Assembly (NCBI GenBank): GCA_037974335.1
Contig: CM075760.1
Location: 27,057,402 to 27,121,401 of the forward strand
Direction: 5' to 3'
DNA length: 64,000 nucleotides
From: Prionace glauca
Lineage: Eukaryota > Chordata > Chondrichthyes > Carcharhiniformes > Carcharhinidae
Shown here: positions 10,971 to 22,315 of the stretch, piece after piece
Position numbering within the stretch: the first letter of the stretch is position 1
How the letters are laid out: every line of letters starts with the position of its first letter
Made by a program: the position numbers and the translations under genes
The notes under the pieces: generated by a model
Told to the model about the DNA's origin: nothing
The model's database searches: none
The model's input: only the letters and a program-made list of their open reading frames with translations

Positions 10971-11275
10971 CCGGACACAAAGACACAATCAATAAGAAGG
11001 GATCTGGCTGAGACTAAGTCCGCCTGGCTCCTCAATACTGGTGTAAACTTGGTGTTTGATTCCTGTGTGACCCTAGTTTTGCTGGAAGCTTCCCTTCCAG
11101 CTCCCTCAGTCTGTCTATTTGTTCACTGATCCGTGTTTCTGAAAGAAAGGTCCCGACATTAAAGCAGCTGCCCGGTGATCTACACTGATTCCTGACTTTA
11201 CACAGCCCTGTTACTGGAAGCTGATCAATGGGGAGAATCGGGGAAGATCGATGGAGAGGGAGAGGAGGAGGTGGC
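10971..11275 (+). other. non-repetitive stretch conserved in both arms
   Basis: No gene or repeat recognised. It includes a purine/pyrimidine-mixed segment 'gggagaatcggggaagatcg' just before the TCAC array. In the other arm the corresponding segment is 60740-61020, and the array-edge part is duplicated there (60269-60314 and 60696-60742). Confidence 0.5.
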
Positions 11276-13335
11276 TCACTGACTCTCTCACCCTCACCCT
11301 CACTCACTCACTCACCCTCAATCTCTCATCCTCACTCAAATAACTTCACTCACTCACCCTCACTTACCCACCTTCCCTCACTGACACACTCTCACTCACT
11401 CACCCTCATTCACTCACCCTCAATCTCTCGTCCTCACTCAAATAACTTCACTCACTCACCCTCAATCTCTCATCCTCACTCAAACAACTTCACTCACTCA
11501 CCCTCACTTACCCACCTTCCCTCACTGACACACTCTCACTCACTCACCCTCATTCACTCACACTCAATCTCTCATCCTCACTCAAAGATCTTCACTCACT
11601 CACCTTATCTTACCTACCTTCCCTCTCTGGCACACTCTCTCACTCACTCTCCCTCATTCACTCACCCTCACTCACTCACTCATCCACAATCACTCACCCT
11701 TACTTACTCATTCTCATTCACGCTTACTCACTCGTCCTCACTCACTCACCCTTGCTCACTCATCCACCCTCCCACACACTCCCTCACACTCACTCATCCG
11801 CACTCACTCACCCTTACTCACTCACCCTTACTCACACATTCTCAACCGCCCTCACGCACTGACCCTCACGCACCCGCCCTCACACACTCGCCCTCACACA
11901 CCCGCCCTCACACACTCGCCCTCACACACTCGCCCTCACACACTCGCCCTCACACACTCAATGATCCTGTTTCACCCTGAGTCACTCACCCTCACACACT
12001 CACTCACTCACTCACCATGTTCGCTCACTCACTCTCACCCATTCTCACTCACTCACCCATTCAACTTCACTCGTTCACTCAAACACACGCCCTGACTCAC
12101 TCATCCTCACGCCCTCACACACTCATTATCTCACTCAATCTCATCCATCCTCACTCACTCACTCACCCACACTCACCCACAAGCACTCATTCAACCTCAC
12201 TCGTTCAACCTCAATCACACACCCTGCCTCACTCATTCTCACACCCTCACTGACTCATTCATATTCACTCACTCTCACACCCTCAGTCACGCAACCACAT
12301 TCACTCACTCACTCACATTCACTCACCCTCACGCACTCACCCTCACGCGCCCTTATTAACTCACTGTCACTGAGCCACCCACACTCATCCACCATCACTC
12401 ACTCAACCTCACTCACTAAACCTCACTCACTGACTTAGACCCTCAGTCAGTCACTATCATTCATACTCACCTTCATTCACTCATCCCACTAATCCACCCT
12501 GACTCATCCTGTCTCAATCACTCTCACTCACTCATTCCAGTAATCCACCCTCACTCACCCAGTCTCACTCACTCTCACTCACCCTCACTCACTCACCCCA
12601 TTCTCTCAGACTCACTCACTCACCCCACTTACCCACCCTCACTCATCCAGTCTCACTCACTCTCGCTCACACTCACTTACCTACCCTCCCTCAATCACCC
12701 AGACTCACCCCCACAGACTCAAGCTCAATGACCCTCTCTCTGTCTCTCTCTCACTTACGCCACCTCACCCACTCAAACTCACGCACCGACCTTCACTCAC
12801 ATACCCTCACATACTCATAATCACTCAACATCACGCACCCTAACCCACAAATCCTCAGTCACTCATCCTCATTCAAACACCTTCACTCACTCACCCTCAC
12901 TCTCCCACTCATCCACATTCATTCTCCCTCACACACCACCCTCAATAACACACTCTGACTCACTCACTCTCACCCCTGACTTACACAGTTACATTCACTC
13001 CCTCATCCTCATTCAATCAATCTCACTCACTTTCACTCACCCACCTCCACTAACCTTCAACATCCTCACTCACACTCCCTCATTCTTTCAATCTTGCTTA
13101 CCTACACTCATCCAGCCACCTTCGCTCACATTCAGCCACCTTCACTCACACACCCTCATTTACTCACGCTCTCTCACCCTCACCCACACTTACTCACCCT
13201 CAATCACTCATCCTCACTCAAAGAACTTCACTCACTCACCCTCACTTACCCACCTTCCTTCACACATCACTCATCCACTCTGACTCATTTAATCACTCAC
13301 CCTCACACACTCACATTCTCTCACTCACACTCACT
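11276..13335 (+). repeat. (TCAC)n-type minisatellite, ~2 kb, J-C intron
   Basis: Degenerate array of CTCACTCACCCTCACTCA-like units with higher-order repeats, e.g. a block around 'caaataacttcactcact' seen several times between 11335 and 11500. Long open frames rich in Thr, His, Ser and Pro are by-products. The counterpart is 58435-60690. Confidence 0.95.
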
Positions 13336-13339
13336 GAAT

Positions 13340-14130
13340 CTATGTGGGGAGGGTCTGCAACGAGAGAGAAGAAAGATCTCAAGTGGCAGTTTGGTGTTCA
13401 AAGGTGGGGGCTGCCCTGGGAGTGCAGAGAGCTGGAGGGAATCTCTGGGGGCTCGGGGACAGGGACAATGGCAAAGAGTCAGGGGAGAACAGGAGGCGGG
13501 GGAAAGGACAGAGAGCCGGGGTGGGGGGAGGGCAGAGAGCCAGGGGAAACAGCAGAGAGCTGGGGGAAGGGCAGAGAAGCGGGGGAAAGGGTCCACAGCC
13601 GGGGAACAGGGCGGAAAGTCAGGGGAAAATGCGGAGAGAGAGGGGAAAGGACAGGGAGCAGGGGAAAGGGCAGAGAGACCAGTGAAAGGGAAGAGAGCTG
13701 AAAGAAAGGGCAGAGAGATGGGGAAAAGTGTAGAAAGACCAGGGAAAGGGGAGAGAACCAGGAAAAAGGGCGGGGAGGCACAGAAAAGGGCAGGGAGGAA
13801 GGAGAAAGGGCAGAGAGCCGAGGGAAAGGGCAGAGAGCCCAGGGGAAAGGGCAGGAGAGTCAGGGGGAAAGCTCAGAGAGCTGGGGGGGAGGAGAAAGAG
13901 GGGAGGGAGCAGGGACAGAGGGCAGAGAGCTGAGGGACAGTGTGGGGGGGTGAGGGAAAGAACAGAGAGCCGGGGGAGAGGACACAGAGCTGGAGGGAAG
14001 TGTAGAGGGCCAGGTGGAAATACAGAGAGCCGGATAAAAGGGGAAAAGAGCCACCGTGAAAGTCAGAGACCCAGGGGAAGGGCAAAGAGCTGGGGAAATG
14101 GGCAGAGGGCGGGTGATGGATGGCGGAGTG
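13340..14130 (+). repeat. G/GA-rich minisatellite with AGCT motifs (switch-like composition)
   Basis: Degenerate units of about 20-30 bp such as GGGGAAAGGGCAGAGAGC. The heavy-chain sense strand is strongly G-rich, with many runs of 3-7 G. By eye there are nine AGCT sites, several in the context GAGAGCTGGGG (near 13428, 13557, 13876, 13927, 13986 and 14088). It sits about 1 kb before CH1. The counterpart is 57650-58430. Mammalian switch regions share G-rich sense-strand bias and GAGCT/GGGGT units. Any functional equivalence is inference. Confidence 0.85.
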
Positions 14131-14429
14131 AGGAGGTTCAGAATAGAGCTAGCACCACAATCGGCTCATCTGTAATCTCAGTGAATGATGGAGGAGACTT
14201 CAGGGCCCGAATGGGAAACTCTTACTATTAATGTATGATCCGTCAATGAGTCAATGTTGGATTTATTGGAATTAATAATCACATTTAGAATTTCCTGATC
14301 ATTCTGTAAGTATTCATTCCGGAGGTATTTTTGAAGCAAAGTTACTAATCTCCGTTTTGTGGATTGAGAGGCAGTGAGTTGGAGAGAGGAAGGGACATCA
14401 ATCAGTTTGAACACAGGCAATTTCCAAAA

Positions 14430-14575
14430 CTAGTGTGGAGATGCCGGAGTGAGGTTGGTGTGGGCACAGTAAGGATTCCCACAACACCAGGTTAAAGTCC
14501 AACAGGGTTATTTGGAATCACAAACTGTTGGAGCTCCCTCATCAAGTGAGTGGATAGTCTGAATGAAGGGAGAAC
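14430..14575 (+). mobile_element. Penelope-like element terminal fragment
   Basis: Contains 'gtggagatgccgg', 'caacaccaggttaaagtcca' and the end phrase 'tcatcaagtgag', the terminal sequence also found at 29062, 39953 and 44880. A copy is at 57235-57370 in the other arm. Confidence 0.65.
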
Positions 14576-14884
14576 TTCTTCATCACAAAGTGTTTTTGTT
14601 TGAGAAATAAACAGCGGTTCATCACACACTGCTGTTGTTGAGAAATAAATAGTTGCTGCAATAATTGAGAAATTTTTTGCTGTTCTCTGTTAATCCAATG
14701 AATGACATGTCATTGTGAGACTAACAGAATGTGTTTTTTTCTTCCTAATTTGATAGAAGTGGAGACAGCGATATGAGTTTCTACAGAGATGACAATTCCC
14801 AAATGATAGAAGTAACATCATCTCAAAAGCGGATGAAAGATTTAATCGGGAAAAATTAGGGATAAGTTCATAATTCTAATCAAT

Positions 14885-15055
14885 GTTTGAGATAGAAACA
14901 TAGAAAATAGAAGCTGAAGTTGGCCATTCGGCCCTTGGAGCCTACTCCGCCATTCACTTTGGTCAGAGCTCATCACTATCCTGATCACACCTACGACCCA
15001 TGTCCCTTCATCCCTTTAACACCAAGACCTATATCTAATATAGAAACCTATTTGT
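14885..15055 (-). mobile_element. CR1-like LINE 3' end fragment
   Basis: On the - strand this is the 3' terminal region of a LINE whose plus-strand appearance is 'ccattcggccctt' and 'tactccgccattca' next to 'acatagaaaatag'. A copy is at 56745-56900. It lies only ~70 bp upstream of the CH1 acceptor. Confidence 0.65.
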
Positions 15056-15121
15056 AACAATATGTTTGTTGACTTAATAAATGCAAGAGTCTAACTTGTT
15101 CACTTGGCTATTCTTTCCCAG

Positions 15122-15421
15122 CGACATCGTCTCCGCCCAATCTCTACGGCCTGGTCTCCCCCTGTCAGCAACAGAACTCCGACGGCTCCATCACCTTCGG
15201 ATGTTTAGCGATGGATTACTCTCCAGATGTTTCCAAACTGACCTGGAAGAAAAATGGGCAAACGGTCCCCAGTGGGTTTAAGACTTACCCATCAGTGAGA
15301 AACACGAAAGGAACCTACACCCTGAGCAGCCAGTTAACCATCAGCGACTCAGCGGGAGAATGTCCCAGAATTGACTGTGAGGTTCGACACATGAGCACAG
15401 TCAAGAGCGTTAAAATGCGAT
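15122..15421 (+). CDS. IGHM: IgM CH1 exon, cluster 1
   Basis: First mu constant domain (100 aa). The acceptor 'ctttcccag' precedes CGACATCG, and the split codon with J gives Ala, so the join reads VTVTT-ATSSPPNLYG. Visible features are the early Cys in LVSPCQQQ (position expected for the light-chain disulfide), the Ig-fold Cys pair in ITFGCLAMDY and PRIDCEV, and the Trp in KLTWKKNG. The exon ends MRC with a GTAAGT donor at 15422, phase 1. It matches shark mu CH1 in length and motifs. Compared with the cluster 2 copy it differs at 14 residues, eight of them in the last 12. Confidence 0.95.
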
Positions 15422-15555
15422 GTAAGTGTTGTGGAGCTTGGGGAAAACAGAAACACTGGGGTTAACATGTAGGGCCTTGGTTATAACTCATTTAAATAGA
15501 TGTGCACAATCTGGCCCTTTGGATTGGTCCAGTTAGTGTCTATTGACTGCAAATG

Positions 15556-15800
15556 AGTTAGAACATAGAACATAGACCATTACAGCGCAGTACAGGCCCT
15601 TCGGCCCTCGATGTTGCGCCGATCAGTGGAACCAATCTCATGACCCTCTAACCTAAACTATTCCAATGTTATCCATATGCCTATCCACTGACCATTTGAA
15701 CGCCCTTAAAGTTGGCGAGTCCACAATGCTGCAGACAGGGCCTTCCAAGCCCTTACTACCCTCTGTTGACAAAAGTTTAATTGATCCACATCTTCTGCAG
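15556..15800 (-). mobile_element. LINE 3' end in CH1-CH2 intron
   Basis: On the - strand it ends in the (GTTCTAT)n tail, seen here as 'tagaacatagaacatag' at 15557, preceded by 'cgagggccgaa' type sequence. Same 3' end as the LINE at 24198-26845. Present in the other arm at 55990-56235, so inserted before duplication. Confidence 0.8.
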
Positions 15801-15832
15801 GAAATGACTGATCTGTTTTTTTTTTCCTCAAG

Positions 15833-16147
15833 GCCCTGAGTCTGAGATCCCTCCAACAGTTATCCTCACCGTGAGTTCCAGTGAAGAAATCTCACACAGG
15901 AAATTCGCAATCATCGTCTGTTCAATCATCGATTTCCAGCCAGGGTCAATGGAAGTGAGTTGGCTGAAGAATGGGGAACCCACGCATTCAGGAATTGTCA
16001 CCTCTCCCCCCTGTGAAGTGAACGGGAACTTCTCGGCCAGCAGTCGGTTGACAGTCTCCGCTGGGGAATGGTTCAGCAAAGCGGTCTATACCTGCCAGGT
16101 CACTCACCAAGGACACATTCAGAGTCTGAACATCAGCGCATCTCAGG
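15833..16147 (+). CDS. IGHM: IgM CH2 exon, cluster 1
   Basis: Second mu constant domain (105 aa). The acceptor is a T-rich tract ending 'cctcaag'. It reads (C)[13 protein letters not shown], the Cys pair IIVCSIIDF and YTCQVTH, and the Trp in VSWLKNGE. It has two N-glycosylation sequons, NFS (GNFSASS) and NIS (LNISAS). The extra Cys in SPPCEVNG may form an inter-chain bond (inference). It ends ASQ plus one base, donor GTAAGA at 16148, phase 1. It differs from the cluster 2 exon at 14 residues, mostly at both ends of the domain and in the SPPC loop. Confidence 0.95.
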
Positions 16148-16339
16148 GTAAGATACTCAAACACAGGACAACATATATCATTCTGATGTTAATCAGAATT
16201 AGGGATCTATTAAAGTTGGTACAAAGCATTGAACAACTTGTAAGTTATTGCCATGTAGTTTGCTGCATTAGGACAATATCTCATTCAGAATTTCATCAGA
16301 AAAACAATTTTTTGTTATCCCTTCCTGAGATGTGCATTT

Positions 16340-16625
16340 ATTTCCCAAACCTGAGGGCACTGAAGTGTCACTCACGTTGCTGTGAATCTGGAGTCACATG
16401 CATGCCAGGCCAGATAAAGACAGCAGGTTGATTTTGGTAAGGAACATTTGTGAACTAGGAGGGGTTTTACAGCAATAGCTTCATGAGAACCATTTCAACT
16501 TTTAATTATAGATGTTTACAAAATTCAAATTTCATATTTGCAATGATGGGATTCGAATCTGTGTCCCCAGAGTCTTGCTCGAGGTTATAAGTCCATTGAC
16601 AACACCATATGCCACAGCCTCCACT
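16340..16625 (+). repeat. old elasmobranch interspersed repeat (family A) in CH2-CH3 intron
   Basis: Contains 'gtgaatctggagtcacatg', 'gccaggccagata' and 'gatgggattcgaatctg'. This is the reverse-orientation form of the family seen at 712, 39780 and 42130. A copy is at 55180-55470. Confidence 0.6.
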
Positions 16626-17063
16626 TAAAAGAGTGCCCCCTTTCGGTTTGAAGCAATATAGTGAGTGAGGTGGCTTTGATGTCAGCTTGTTCCTGAGACA
16701 GCTGGTAAACTTTGGAGAGACAGTAGGTGTGAGAATGTTTCATAGGTCACAGCACAAGGGTAAAATATTAGAAAGTGCATCCACCCGATTTATAAACCAA
16801 CGGTCAGTGCTTTTTCCCTGAGTTCAGGATGGTGTGTTTGTTTGGGAATTCTCCAATTCTGATTCATGGAAATGTTACCGCTGCTCCAATATTTAATACA
16901 GGGAATGATTCCATACAGCAAGCTGGCTTCCCATTCGCCATGGAAGGTGAAAGGCGAGAGTTAGAGATTGATATATTGAAGGCGACTTTGTCTCCTTCCG
17001 GCTGAAGACTGCTGTCCTGCTTCTGAAGGGAAACTGGGGCTCATTTTCATTTCTCATTCACAG

Positions 17064-17372
17064 ATCCTCCCCTGTGCCTTGATACCACAGTGAAGATACA
17101 GCCGCCACCAATAGAACAGGTCTTACTGGAGGCGACCGCGACCTTAACCTGTATCATTTCTAATGCTCCTCATGGCGTTAACGTGTCCTGGATCCGAGAC
17201 AGGAAGTATTTGAAATCAGAGATTGCCGAAAAGCCCGGAGCGGATCGTGACAGCGTGATCAGCAAATTAAGCATCTCCACACAAGCCTGGCTGAGTGCGG
17301 CTGTGTTTGAGTGCGTGGTGAGCCATCAGGATCTGCCGACTCCTCTAAGAACATCTATCCACAAGGAAACAG
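17064..17372 (+). CDS. IGHM: IgM CH3 exon, cluster 1
   Basis: Third mu constant domain (103 aa). After acceptor 'ctcattcacag' it reads [13 protein letters not shown]. The Ig-fold Cys pair lies in TLTCIIS and FECVVSH, and the Trp in VSWIRDRK. The Cys in PLCLD near the start is a candidate inter-heavy-chain Cys. A sequon NVS lies in GVNVSW. It ends HKET plus one base, donor GTGAGC at 17373, phase 1. The cluster 2 exon differs at five residues. Confidence 0.95.
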
Positions 17373-17399
17373 GTGAGCTGAGAGATTGAAGCAATACAT

Positions 17400-17780
17400 G
17401 TAGGGTCAATGGCAGGGTTCTGAGCAATGTAGAGGAACAGGGAGATCCCTGGGGTTCATATCCACAGATCTCTAAAGGTTGCCACTCAAGTGGATCGAGC
17501 CTTGAAGAAGGCTTAAAGTGTGTTAGTGTTTATTAACAGGGGGTTTGAGTTTAAGAGCCGTGGGGTTATACTGCAAGTGTACAGGGCCTTGCTGAGACCA
17601 CATTTGGAATATTGTGTGCAGTTCTAGTCACCTCATTATAAGAAGGATGTGGAAGCATTGGAGAGAGTGCAGAGGAGATTTACCAGGATGCTGCCTGGTT
17701 TGGAGGGTAGGTCTTATTAGGAAAGGTTGAGGGAGCTGGGGCTTTTCTCCTTAGAGCGGAGGAGGATGAGAGGCGAACTC
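17400..17780 (+). mobile_element. LINE coding fragment in CH3-CH4 intron (truncated by deletion)
   Basis: Encodes pieces like the region after the RT domain: 'gaccacatttggaatattg' (RPHLEYC type) and 'gtgcagaggagatttac' (VQRRFT type). It stops abruptly at about 17780. The other arm carries the same insertion with its full 3' part at 53660-54400, so this arm lost roughly 450-550 bp including the LINE 3' end and some flank. Confidence 0.8.
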
Positions 17781-18177
17781 TCCTGAACTAAACGACTCTG
17801 GGCCGATTGATATTTTTCTGGGGAGTTTGATGTGTTGATGAGTGAAAAGTGAACTGTAGGCGATGTTATTGGGTTTAGATTGAAGAAGAAGGGAGGAGCC
17901 TGATGTGGAGCATCAAAAACCAGAAAACCAAAAAGAAAAAGTAGATCAGTTGGGCCGAATGGCCTGATTCTGTGCTGTAAACGTTCTGAATCTTTCCACT
18001 CCGCCCCCTCCTGAGTTATTTGAGAAAACAATTGTGTTCACCTCCCCTCCATGCTGCAAATCAAAAATGGGAAGAGTTAAAATCAGAAGCGAAGCACATT
18101 TTCCTGAGATTTAACCAGTGGTTTCATTGTCTCCAGAATTCTCCAGTTTATTGACGTTTATTGTACATTTTCTGCAG

Positions 18178-18569
18178 ATCCAAATCCGCGGGAACCGGTC
18201 GTCTCTGTCCTCCTGCCCTCAGCAGAAGACGTCTCCGCTCAGAGTTTCGTCTCCCTCAGCTGCTTAGTGAGAGGTTTCTCCCCCCGAGAGATCTTCGTCA
18301 AGTGGACCGTCAACGACAAGCCGGTGAATCCCGGGAACTACAGGAACACCGAGGTGGTGGCGGAGAACGGCGATAGCTCCTTCTTCATGTACAGCCTGTT
18401 ATCCATTGCAGCAGAGGAATGGTCCAGCGGCGCTTCTTACTCCTGTGTGGTGGGACATGAAGCCATCCCCTTGAAGATCATCAACAGAACAGTTGACAAA
18501 TCCAGCGGTAAACCCAGTTTTGTGAACATTTCCCTTGCACTGATGGACACTGTTAATTCATGTCAATGA
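18178..18569 (+). CDS. IGHM: IgM CH4 exon with secretory tail, cluster 1
   Basis: Fourth mu constant domain plus the secreted tailpiece. It starts [18 protein letters not shown]. The Cys pair is in LSCLVRGF and YSCVVGH, with the Trp in VKWTVND. After [10 protein letters not shown] comes the tail [14 protein letters not shown] then TVNSCQ and a TGA stop. The tail has the conserved NIS sequon and the penultimate Cys used in IgM polymerisation. An internal donor, G|GTAAAC at 18507/18508, removes the tail in membrane mRNA and joins TM1 at 22047 in phase 1. Only one residue (E to D) differs from the cluster 2 exon. Confidence 0.97.
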
Positions 18570-18596
18570 GAGTCACTCACTTCCATTAAAAACTAC

Positions 18597-18611
18597 AATA
18601 AAAAGAATAAA
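18597..18611 (+). promoter_or_regulatory. poly(A) signals for secreted mu
   Basis: Two AATAAA hexamers (18597-18602 and 18606-18611), 28 bp and 37 bp after the secreted stop codon. Use of this site against the membrane exons decides secreted or membrane mu. Confidence 0.85.
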
Positions 18612-20475
18612 AACATTTTCCTCTAACGATCAATGAAATACCCAATTGTTTAATTGGTTGTTTTTCAGTTTTACTTCCATATCTTTGATTTTGAGTCAGA
18701 TATTTTCATGTCTCGGACCCAACATTGTTGAACCAGTGCTCCCAGCGGAGATAGACACTGGGTCAGGGATAGAGTAGAGCACATTCATTACAGGATTCTG
18801 CAAAATGTCTTCACTGACTTTCCTCCCGCTGAGGGGAAAACACTCCGACATTTTTAACATGTCTGACACACAAACACAACATTTAGATCTCTGTGTCCCT
18901 GTTTCTCTCATTGACCACCTCTTTAAGCTACTGCACCGCACCCACTGGGAACTGAAGTGAGGGTCACACACAAAAAAACATGGAGAAATATTCCCCCCAT
19001 CGGATTGAGGGAGAGTGAAATTGTGAACTTCCTGGATTCCCACTAACCCAGCAAAGAGAGGGGAGGAGCAATAGTTAATCCATGTCCCAAAACTTCCTAA
19101 TGAAAAGAGGAGGAATGTCATTATTTAATCCACTCACCTCTACCTCCTCAGTGGTTAGAACCATCAGGGACATTGTATCACCGCGTAGGGAGAGGGAAAC
19201 TCTGAGCTCCCTGTCCTCCCTCTCCCGTGTTTGGAAGGGAACAGTTCTCTACTATAACGACCCAGTTGCCAACAGTACAAATTAGTTTCCGGATTACTTG
19301 CTACAGATTTTGAAGTATCATTAACTTAATCATTGAAATATATCTATATGAATGCAACATAATTTTAAAATGTCTCAACACTCTTGTTCCTGTCAATCAT
19401 CTGCTGGCATTGATTTCCCAGGATACAAATTTAAACAAGTCATAGATTCCTCCCCGGGTTTTAACTGTTCTGTCCTTGAGGTCTCTGAGATGCATCAATC
19501 AATTATTTCATTCTCTCTCCTGATATCACTGTGCCCCTCACATAAAATACATTTCTCCAGCAAAACATTGAAAATATGTTCCATTATTCGGGTTGTCTGG
19601 ATCATATTCACTTCACAATGGTCGGTGAAACTTGGAGCAACAGTTAAAAAAATACACACACTGATAAAACTGCCCAAAACTGTCACAATTATACATACAT
19701 ACATAGGCGTACACACCCACACTCACACACTCACACAAACACTCACACACTCACTCTCACATACTCACACACTCACACACTCACACACTACACACACTGC
19801 ACAAACACACACTATACATTCACACACAATCACACACACACTCACTCTCACACACACACACTCACACACACATACACACACACACACTCACACATACAGA
19901 CACACTACACACTCACACACTCATTCACACACACACAAACACACACGCATACACACACTCACTCTCACACACACTCACACACAAGCACTGACACACTACA
20001 CACTCTCACATACACACACTCACACATACAGACACACTACACACTCACACACTCATTCACACACTCATACACACATACACACACACGCATACACACACAC
20101 AGACACATGGACACAATTGCACAAATACACATACTCATACATATGCACACGAATACAGAATGTTAATATACACACACAAACGCATACACATATTCCCACA
20201 CACAGAAATATAGACAGGTACATTCAAATACAGACACAGAATCTCACAAATATACAATACACTCAAATACATACACAACAAAAACACATACATTCAGAAA
20301 TACAAATGCACATTCATGGATCAGAAGAACACACAATATACGCACAAACGAACTCAAACAAGCACGATCCCACAAATACACTAATGGACCACACACATAC
20401 AAACAAAAATACATGCATACACAAATACTCTCTCTCTCTTTCTCTTTCGCTCTCTCTGTCCCACACGCACCATGC

Positions 20476-20517
<42 letters not shown>

Positions 20518-21374
20518 GCATGCACAAGGGGGCAGACACCCGCACACACAGACACGGACTTGTACAAGAAGGCACAAAACAAAACATGCACACAACTTAT
20601 CAAATATGTATAAACGCATGCAGAACCACATACAAACACACAAGTACACACTTACCTAAACATACGTGACTAGGTACACAGACACAAACACAAACACATA
20701 CATGTGTACACACAATGCGGACAGATAACATGCATGCAGATCCAAAACATACACAAACAGATACACACACTCAAACAAATGCATATTCTCACACGTTCTC
20801 GCTGAAATGAATACTAATATAGAGACCCACAATGTTATACACATTATCACTTATACAGGGAAATACGTGTAACAATATTAACACACTGCATATAGAGGAA
20901 CAGAGAGCAAAGCTTTTTCACACAAACATGTGGATGCAAACATTCACATGCTCATACAGAACAGAACACCACGGGACACAATACTACACATGGAAACACA
21001 GGTATATGCTGACACATTGTTAAAATAACTATCAACACGGATTTACATGCACTAACATGTTAACAGACCAGACACACACAGAAAGGAAAGGAAACATTAC
21101 TCGAGTGACAGAAATTCACACATTGAAATAGGCAGAAACACGAGCACACGTTAAGAGTGGCATTAATAAATATACAGAGACTTCACACAATAGTAGTCAC
21201 ATATCCACAATGTCTGAAGAATAAATTATACAAATTTTACAAATTATCTACAATGTCTGAAGAATAAATTATATACACAGACACACAACTACACAAATCA
21301 ACAAACACAGACAAATGAATCCCTCATACACACAGATTAACTCAGGACCAAAAATTAATGCAGCTCAGGAAGTG

Positions 21375-21438
<64 letters not shown>

Positions 21439-22046
21439 CTCACACATACACACACGCATACAGACACACACACATAATCTTAAATATAAACGGCAGGTAA
21501 ATGATGAAAGTAAAATTTAAGTGTGAATAAAATTGAATGGACATACACACCGAGAACTATCACAATTCTCAAAACACCGCCAAACACGTTGAGAAACTGA
21601 ATTAAGCTCATGATTTACTAAACATTTCCACTGTAAATCAGCAAAGATTGGAAATTACATCCCAGATCTTAAACAGCAGCATTCATTGTTTACAGATCAG
21701 TCACCATCTGTGGGAAAAATCATTGACAGGGGAATGTTCCTCTATATCAGTCAAAACATTCTTCAATAAGGGTTCGTGGCAAATAGTTCAAAATGAACTG
21801 ATTCTCAAGAAAACACCTTCAGTGCTTTCTGACATGGACTCTCCAAGGAATACCAATAAGGATCAGGTGTGAAAATAGTTATGGAGATCTGTTACTGAGT
21901 GTCCTGAATTTAACAGGAGATATACATTGAAAATTAGACATCAGAATGAATGAACAGTTTATGAAGGAGAACAGGGAAAAGAAAACAATGAGATTCCCTG
22001 GATAAATAAAGTAATCTAATTCCATTTCCTGGTCTCTGTCCCCCAG
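18612..22046 (+). other. CH4-TM1 intron with CA-rich low-complexity DNA
   Basis: About 3.4 kb. The stretch 18650-19690 has no gene. From about 19690 to 21440 it is rich in CACA/CATA repeats, with a pure (CA)n run at about 21378-21436 and a (CT)n run near 20430-20460. A 435-residue open frame over this block is an artefact of the repeat. The other arm carries the equivalent TG-rich block at 49415-51690. Confidence 0.85.
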
Positions 22047-22174
22047 ACCCCACCGACCGCATCTGGATTGAAGACAATGAGGATGATAACAGCAACATCT
22101 GGACAACCGCTTCCACATTCATCGTCCTGTTCTTCCTGAGCATTTTCTACAGCACTGCCGTCACTCTGGTGAAG
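22047..22174 (+). CDS. IGHM: IgM transmembrane exon TM1, cluster 1
   Basis: Acceptor 'ctctgtcccccag'. It encodes [17 protein letters not shown], then a membrane helix beginning [16 protein letters not shown] and continuing [11 protein letters not shown]. The acidic extracellular linker and the polar Thr/Ser/Tyr face of the helix are the conserved mu membrane pattern that assembles with Ig-alpha/Ig-beta. The exon ends exactly at AAG (phase 0) before GTGAGA. It differs from the cluster 2 copy at one residue (N to S in the acidic linker). Confidence 0.96.
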
Positions 22175-22306
22175 GTGAGATGATTCAATTCACTCACATT
22201 TCAAACTGGCAGAATGGATTTGAAAAATCTCTCATTGTTTCACTGATTAAAAACATTAATGTCCCGCATCAGATACATCTGCTTCAATATTGCCTCTATT
22301 TTACAG

Positions 22307-22315
22307 ATCAAATGA
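22307..22315 (+). CDS. IGHM: IgM membrane exon TM2, cluster 1 (terminal IK-stop)
   Basis: A nine-base coding end, ATC AAA TGA, follows acceptor 'ctattttacag'. Joined to TM1 it gives the cytoplasmic tail VKIK, close to the VK-V-K tail of vertebrate membrane mu. It is identical in cluster 2 (48592-48600). Confidence 0.88.
   Translation: MK

Larger units (their letters stand above)
4652..15121 (+). other. JH-CH1 intron of IgM cluster 1
   Basis: Intron of about 10.5 kb between the J donor (GTAAGA) and the CH1 acceptor ('ctttcccag'). The first 4.2 kb is AT-rich with internally duplicated segments. The rest holds old retroelement pieces and about 4.8 kb of low-complexity arrays. A mu intronic enhancer would be expected here by analogy, but I cannot point to one. 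The distal half, from 7991, is repeated inverted in cluster 2. Confidence 0.85.

Noticed and set aside
11228-11980. 250-residue Ser/His/Thr/Pro-rich open frame
   Set aside because: Product of the TCAC array. The frame is set by the repeat unit and is not conserved as protein in the other arm.
9480-13335. CRISPR-like or spaced repeat array
   Set aside because: Units are simple-sequence repeats without distinct spacers, and the genome is vertebrate.
13094-13933. 279-residue Gly/Arg/Glu-rich open frame
   Set aside because: Produced by the GA-rich minisatellite. The other arm differs by indels that are not multiples of three.
15871-16431. CH2 frame running into the intron as one long exon
   Set aside because: A clean GTAAGA donor at 16148 matches the domain end and phase in both clusters. 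The extension is a chance open frame.
19352-20659. 435-residue open frame on the + strand
   Set aside because: It is almost all Thr/His from CACA repeat, varies between arms, and has no start or splice context.
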